Source of the DNA: Variovorax sp. HW608
Lineage (GTDB): Bacteria; Pseudomonadota; Gammaproteobacteria; Burkholderiales; Burkholderiaceae_C
Reading direction: 5' to 3'
DNA length: 64,000 nucleotides
Assembly: GCF_900090195.1 (NCBI RefSeq)
Contig: NZ_LT607803.1
Span: 5,296,229 to 5,360,228 of the forward strand
This document shows, piece by piece, positions 60,501 to 64,000 of this stretch (positions within the stretch are counted from its first letter, which is position 1; the number at the start of each line of letters is the position of its first letter). Position numbers and translations under genes: made by a program. The notes beneath the pieces are model-generated. The model saw only the letters and a program-made list of their open reading frames with translations. It was not told the origin of the DNA and made no database searches.

Positions 60501-61821
60501 ACCTGATGCGCCCGACACGCCCCTGCCGCCCCCCGAAGCCTTGAGCTGGTGGGCGCTGCAGTTCACGCCGCATGTCGTTTGGCAGGACGAAGCCCTGATG
60601 CTCGAAGTCGCCGCCTGCGAGCGGCTCTGGGGCGGGCGCCTCGGCCTCATGCGCCAGCTCTCCGGCAGCAACCCCGCGCCCGACACGCGCCTCCTGGGCG
60701 CGCAGGGGGCCACCAGCCTGGAGGCGCTCGCGCGCCTGCGGCTCTTCGTGCGCGGCGAGCGCCGGCCCGACGACATGCCCGCCGGCCTGCCGCTCGACAC
60801 GCTCAGCGCCGCGCGCGAGCACCTCGACCTGCTCGCGCGCCTCGGCTGCCGCACCTGGGGCGACGTGGCCGCCTTGCCGCGCGGCGGGCTCTCGCGGCGT
60901 TTCGGCGCGGCGCTGCGCGAGGCGCTCGACGTCGCCTGGGGGCAGCGCCCCGAAACCCATGTCTGGCTCGAACTGCCCGACGTGTTCGAGCAGAAGCTGG
61001 AACTGCCCGCGCTGGCCGAGAACGCCCATGAGCTCATGTGGTCGGCCAATCGCCTGCTGGCGGCGCTTTCGATCTGGCTGCGCGCACGCCAGCGCGGCGC
61101 ACGCGCGCTCGAGCTGCAGTGGACGCTCGACCTCAAGCGCTTCAACGGCGTCGACCTGCCGCCCCACCAGCACATCACCGTGCGCACCGCCGAGCCGACG
61201 CAGGACATGGCGCACCTGCGCCGCCTCCTGGCCGAGAAACTCGCGCTCACCACGCTCGCCGCGCCCGCGAGCTGGCTGCGGCTGCGTTCCCTCGAAACCG
61301 ATCCGTGGGCCGGTGTCAGCACCAGCTTCCTGCCCGAGGACAACCGCAAGGGCGACAAGCTGCATGAAATGGTCGAGCGGCTCAGCGCACGGCTCGGACC
61401 GCAGCAGGTGCTGGTGCCCGTGCCGCATGCCGATCACCGCGCCGAGCGCATGCAGGCGTGGCAGCCTGCCTTGTCGGGAAATCGGCCGCGGGAGAAGAAA
61501 GAGAAAAAGAAGGAGCGCGCAGCCACCGCGCCGTCCCAGCCTGACGCGATCTACCCCACGTGGCTGCTGTCTCGACCGCAGCGCCTCGACATGGACGGCG
61601 AGCGCCCCTGCTACCGCGGCCCGCTGCGCAAGCTGATCGGACCGCAGCGCGTCGAAGCCGGCTGGTGGGGCGGGGCGCAGGATGGCGGCCGCCCGGCCGT
61701 GCGCGACTACTACGTCGCCGAAAGCCCCGAGGCCGGCCTCGTGTGGATCTATCGCGAGCGCGTGCCGACCCGCTTCGCCGACGCCGAAGTGCGCTGGTAC
61801 CTGCAAGGCCTCTATGCCTGA
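60469..61821 (+). CDS. imuB: ImuB, catalytically dead Y-family polymerase-like protein
   Basis: A 450-residue Y-family DNA polymerase homologue that bridges the sliding clamp, ImuA and DnaE2. The N-terminus reads MHWIALQW rather than a catalytic MDxDxFFA, and no SIDE motif follows, so the metal-binding acids are missing, as known for ImuB. Fingers/little-finger parts are recognisable (LARLGCRTWGDVAALPRGGLSRRFG). It overlaps imuA by 32 bases and dnaE2 by 8, giving a tightly coupled operon. Confidence 0.93.
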   Translation: MHWIALQWLPEPDAPDTPLPPPEALSWWALQFTPHVVWQDEALMLEVAACERLWGGRLGLMRQLSGSNPAPDTRLLGAQGATSLEALARLRLFVRGERRPDDMPAGLPLDTLSAAREHLDLLARLGCRTWGDVAALPRGGLSRRFGAALREALDVAWGQRPETHVWLELPDVFEQKLELPALAENAHELMWSANRLLAALSIWLRARQRGARALELQWTLDLKRFNGVDLPPHQHITVRTAEPTQDMAHLRRLLAEKLALTTLAAPASWLRLRSLETDPWAGVSTSFLPEDNRKGDKLHEMVERLSARLGPQQVLVPVPHADHRAERMQAWQPALSGNRPREKKEKKKERAATAPSQPDAIYPTWLLSRPQRLDMDGERPCYRGPLRKLIGPQRVEAGWWGGAQDGGRPAVRDYYVAESPEAGLVWIYRERVPTRFADAEVRWYLQGLYA

Positions 61822-64000
61822 GCTCAGCGACAAGAAGCAGCGCTCCCTCGTGCTCGCCGGGGTGCATGCGCTGCCGCAGCAGCAACGGCAGCCGTCCGTG
61901 CCGGGCCTGCCCGATTACGCGGAGCTGCACTGCCTCAGCAACTTCAGCTTCCAGCGCGGCGCATCCACGCCCGAGGAAATGGTGGAGCGCGCCTACCAGC
62001 TCGGCTATGCGGCGCTCGCGATCACCGACGAATGCTCGGTGGCCGGCGTGGTGCGCGCGCACGTCGGCCTGCGCGAACTGCCGGCCAAGCTCGATGCCTA
62101 CGAGAAGGAGCACCCCGAGGAAGCGCCGATCCCGCGCAACCCGGATTTCCGCCTGCTCTTCGGCAGCGAGTTCCGCTTCGAGTGCTTCCGGCTCGTGGTC
62201 ATCGCGAACGACACCGAGGGCTGGGGCAATCTCTGCGAATTCATCACCGCCGCGCGCACCACCGAGCTGCCCAAGGGCGACTACCGCGTGAGCTGGGACG
62301 GGAGCGACGTCGCTTCGCTCACGCACTGCCAGATCCTCTTCGTGCCCGACCGCCGGCCCGGCGGCGCGGTCGATCGCGCCACGCTGCACGAAGACCTGTG
62401 CGCCGCGAAAGCGCTCCATGGCGACAACCTCTGGCTCGCCGTCGAGATGCCCAACGAGCTCGATGACGACCTCTGGTTCGTCACGCTGGTCGAGGCGGGC
62501 GAGCAGGCCGGCGTGCCGCTCGTCGCGGCCGGTGACGTGCACATGCATTCGCGTGCACGCAAGCCGCTGCAGGACGTGCTCACCGCCGTGCGCGAAGGCC
62601 GCACCGTGGCCGAATGCGGCTTCGCGCTGCAATCCAACGCCGAGCGCCACCTGCGCCTGCGCATGCATCTCGCCAGCCTCTACACCGGCGAGATGCTCGC
62701 CAACACGCTGCGCGTGGCCGAGCGCTGCCGCTTCGACCCCGAGGTGATCCGCGAGAACTACAAGTACCCGCTCGAAAGCGTGGGCAGCAACGAGACGCCG
62801 GCCGAGACGCTCGCGCGCAAGACCTGGGGAGGCGCGCGCGGCAAATATCCCGACGGCATTCCGCAGAAAGTCTCCGACCAGCTGGAGCGCGAGCTCGCGC
62901 TGATCATCGAGATGAAGTACGAGATGTTCTTTCTCACCGTCGAGGACATCGTTCGCTTCGCCCGTTCGCAGAAGATCCTCTGCCAGGGCCGCGGCTCGTC
63001 GGCCAACTCGGCGGTGTGCTTCTGCCTCGGCATCACCGCGATCAACCCCGACACGGGCCACCTGCTGTTCGAGCGCTTCCTGAGCCGCCATCGCCACGAG
63101 CCGCCCGACATCGACGTCGACTTCGAGCACCAGCGGCGCGAAGAGGTCATCCAGTACATCTACGAGAAGTACGGCCGCGAGCGCGCCGCCATTGCCGCGG
63201 TCGTCATCTGCTACCGCGCCCGCAGTGCGCTGCGCGACGTGGGCAAGGCGCTCGGCATCGATGCGCGGCTGGTCGACGAATTCGCGAAGGACCACTACTG
63301 GTTCGACGATGCCGTGCTCGGCGAACAGTTGCGCACCGCCGCCCTGCGCGTGAACGTGCAGGAGGACGAGCTCAAGCTGCGCCAGTGGATCGATCTCACG
63401 CATCAGCTCCGCGGCTTTCCGCGCCATTTGAGCCAGCACGTCGGCGGCTTCGTGCTCACCCACACGAAGCTCACGCGGCTCGTACCGGTCGAGAAGGCCT
63501 CCATGAAGGACCGCTCCGTCATCCAGTGGGAAAAGGACGACCTCGAAGCCATGGGCATGCTCAAGGTCGACGTGCTCGCGCTCGGCATGCTCAGCGCGAT
63601 CCGGCGTGGGCTCGAACTCGTGAACCGCTGGCGCGGCACCGCGGTGGAGATGCACCACATCCGGAGCGACGACCAGCAGGTGTTCGACATGATCTGCGAC
63701 GCCGACACCATCGGCGTGTTCCAGATCGAGAGCCGGGCGCAGATGTCGATGCTGCCGCGCCTGAAACCGCGCTGCTACGAAGACCTCGTGATCGAGGTCG
63801 CCATCGTGCGGCCCGGGCCGATCCAGGGCGGCATGGTGCACCCCTACCTCAAGCAGCGCGAGCGCCTGCGCAAGGGGCAGGCCATCAGCTACGAGAAGGA
63901 CGAACTGCGCCCCGCGCTGGAACGCACGCTGGGCGTGCCGATCTTCCAGGAGCAGGTGATGCAGATCGCGATGATCGCCGCCGGCTTCAGCGCCGACGAG
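61814..64000 (+). CDS. dnaE2: Error-prone DNA polymerase DnaE2 (3' truncated by window edge)
   Basis: The first 729 codons of the translesion C-family polymerase DnaE2 (usual length ~1050). An N-terminal PHP domain begins at ~34 (ELHCLSNFSFQRGAS, LAITDECSVAGVVRAH). The palm holds Gly-rich CQGRGSSANSAVCFCLG and the catalytic acids Asp432, Asp434 and Asp436 (PDIDVDFEH). Open to the window edge without stop. ATG 61814 overlaps the imuB end (61821) by 8 bases. It replicates past lesions with ImuA and ImuB. Confidence 0.95.
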   Translation, partial: MPELSDKKQRSLVLAGVHALPQQQRQPSVPGLPDYAELHCLSNFSFQRGASTPEEMVERAYQLGYAALAITDECSVAGVVRAHVGLRELPAKLDAYEKEHPEEAPIPRNPDFRLLFGSEFRFECFRLVVIANDTEGWGNLCEFITAARTTELPKGDYRVSWDGSDVASLTHCQILFVPDRRPGGAVDRATLHEDLCAAKALHGDNLWLAVEMPNELDDDLWFVTLVEAGEQAGVPLVAAGDVHMHSRARKPLQDVLTAVREGRTVAECGFALQSNAERHLRLRMHLASLYTGEMLANTLRVAERCRFDPEVIRENYKYPLESVGSNETPAETLARKTWGGARGKYPDGIPQKVSDQLERELALIIEMKYEMFFLTVEDIVRFARSQKILCQGRGSSANSAVCFCLGITAINPDTGHLLFERFLSRHRHEPPDIDVDFEHQRREEVIQYIYEKYGRERAAIAAVVICYRARSALRDVGKALGIDARLVDEFAKDHYWFDDAVLGEQLRTAALRVNVQEDELKLRQWIDLTHQLRGFPRHLSQHVGGFVLTHTKLTRLVPVEKASMKDRSVIQWEKDDLEAMGMLKVDVLALGMLSAIRRGLELVNRWRGTAVEMHHIRSDDQQVFDMICDADTIGVFQIESRAQMSMLPRLKPRCYEDLVIEVAIVRPGPIQGGMVHPYLKQRERLRKGQAISYEKDELRPALERTLGVPIFQEQVMQIAMIAAGFSADE

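Noticed and set aside
61382..63841. An 819-residue minus-strand frame across imuB and dnaE2
   Set aside because: Shadow of dnaE2, whose plus-strand translation shows clear PHP and palm motifs.
1..64000. tRNA, rRNA, riboswitch or prophage genes
   Set aside because: No tRNA cloverleaf, rRNA segment, cobalamin riboswitch near eutBC or phage structural gene was recognised. A covariance-model scan would settle RNA genes.

Overview
The window is a high-GC, gene-dense chromosomal segment of a betaproteobacterium, most likely a Comamonadaceae member close to Variovorax. This rests on gene content (several Bug-type solute receptors, eutBC without a microcompartment, scoAB, a DUF2868/DUF3482 GTPase pair, an imuA-imuB-dnaE2 cassette) and on the intergenic repeat style. 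It is inference: no rRNA or tRNA gene is present to confirm it. The dnaE2 gene runs off the right edge and a P-type ATPase off the left edge.

Layout. 1-4.9 kb: P-type ATPase tail, then two small c-type cytochromes, a b561-type cytochrome and a QseBC-like two-component system. 4.9-9.6 kb: ETF-ubiquinone oxidoreductase, an SDR dehydrogenase and a PmrAB-like two-component system divergent from an EptA-type phosphoethanolamine transferase. 11.5-15.8 kb: eutBC, a periplasmic FKBP and opgD. 16-18.5 kb: an alkylation-repair operon (ada, a 2OG-Fe(II) oxygenase, alkB). 18.4-24.3 kb: an MBL-fold hydrolase, a PAS-LuxR regulator facing scoAB across a perfect AT-rich palindrome, a NYN/LOTUS protein and a CaiB-type CoA transferase. 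24.3-30.4 kb: a LysR regulator and a valine catabolic set (mmsA, isobutyryl-CoA dehydrogenase, 3-hydroxyisobutyryl-CoA hydrolase, mmsB). 31-32.1 kb: an intact IS630-family element. 32-43.3 kb: cbpA-cbpM, lipid enzymes, the GTPase pair, a 24-residue membrane peptide and an ABC exporter. 43.3-46.7 kb: LysR, a frameshifted DODA-type dioxygenase, a hydrolase and a GNAT enzyme preceded by three tandem repeat units. 46.7-57.3 kb: a catabolic cluster built on aconitase X and an IlvD/Edd dehydratase, with an FAD oxidoreductase, an IclR regulator, three Bug receptors and an amino-acid permease. 57.5-64 kb: an aldo/keto reductase, an IS1595-family element, then imuA-imuB-dnaE2.

Main points. (1) The IS1595 element has inserted into a near-perfect LexA box in front of imuA. 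Its 8-bp target duplication is exactly the AT core of that box, so the SOS operator of the mutagenesis cassette is split by about 1.1 kb. (2) A 60-bp repeat sits at operon gene junctions. It begins on the ATGA or GTGA at the end of the upstream gene and ends with a Shine-Dalgarno-like stretch and the next start codon; it occurs singly at three junctions and in triplicate at one. (3) The aconitase X/IlvD cluster looks like an uncharacterised hydroxy-acid or hydroxyproline-type pathway. (4) EptA carries Lys where the family has its zinc-binding Glu. Second-tier points are a frameshifted dioxygenase, a transposase whose stop codon is completed by the target-site TA, and a second repeat family bracketing two valine-pathway genes.
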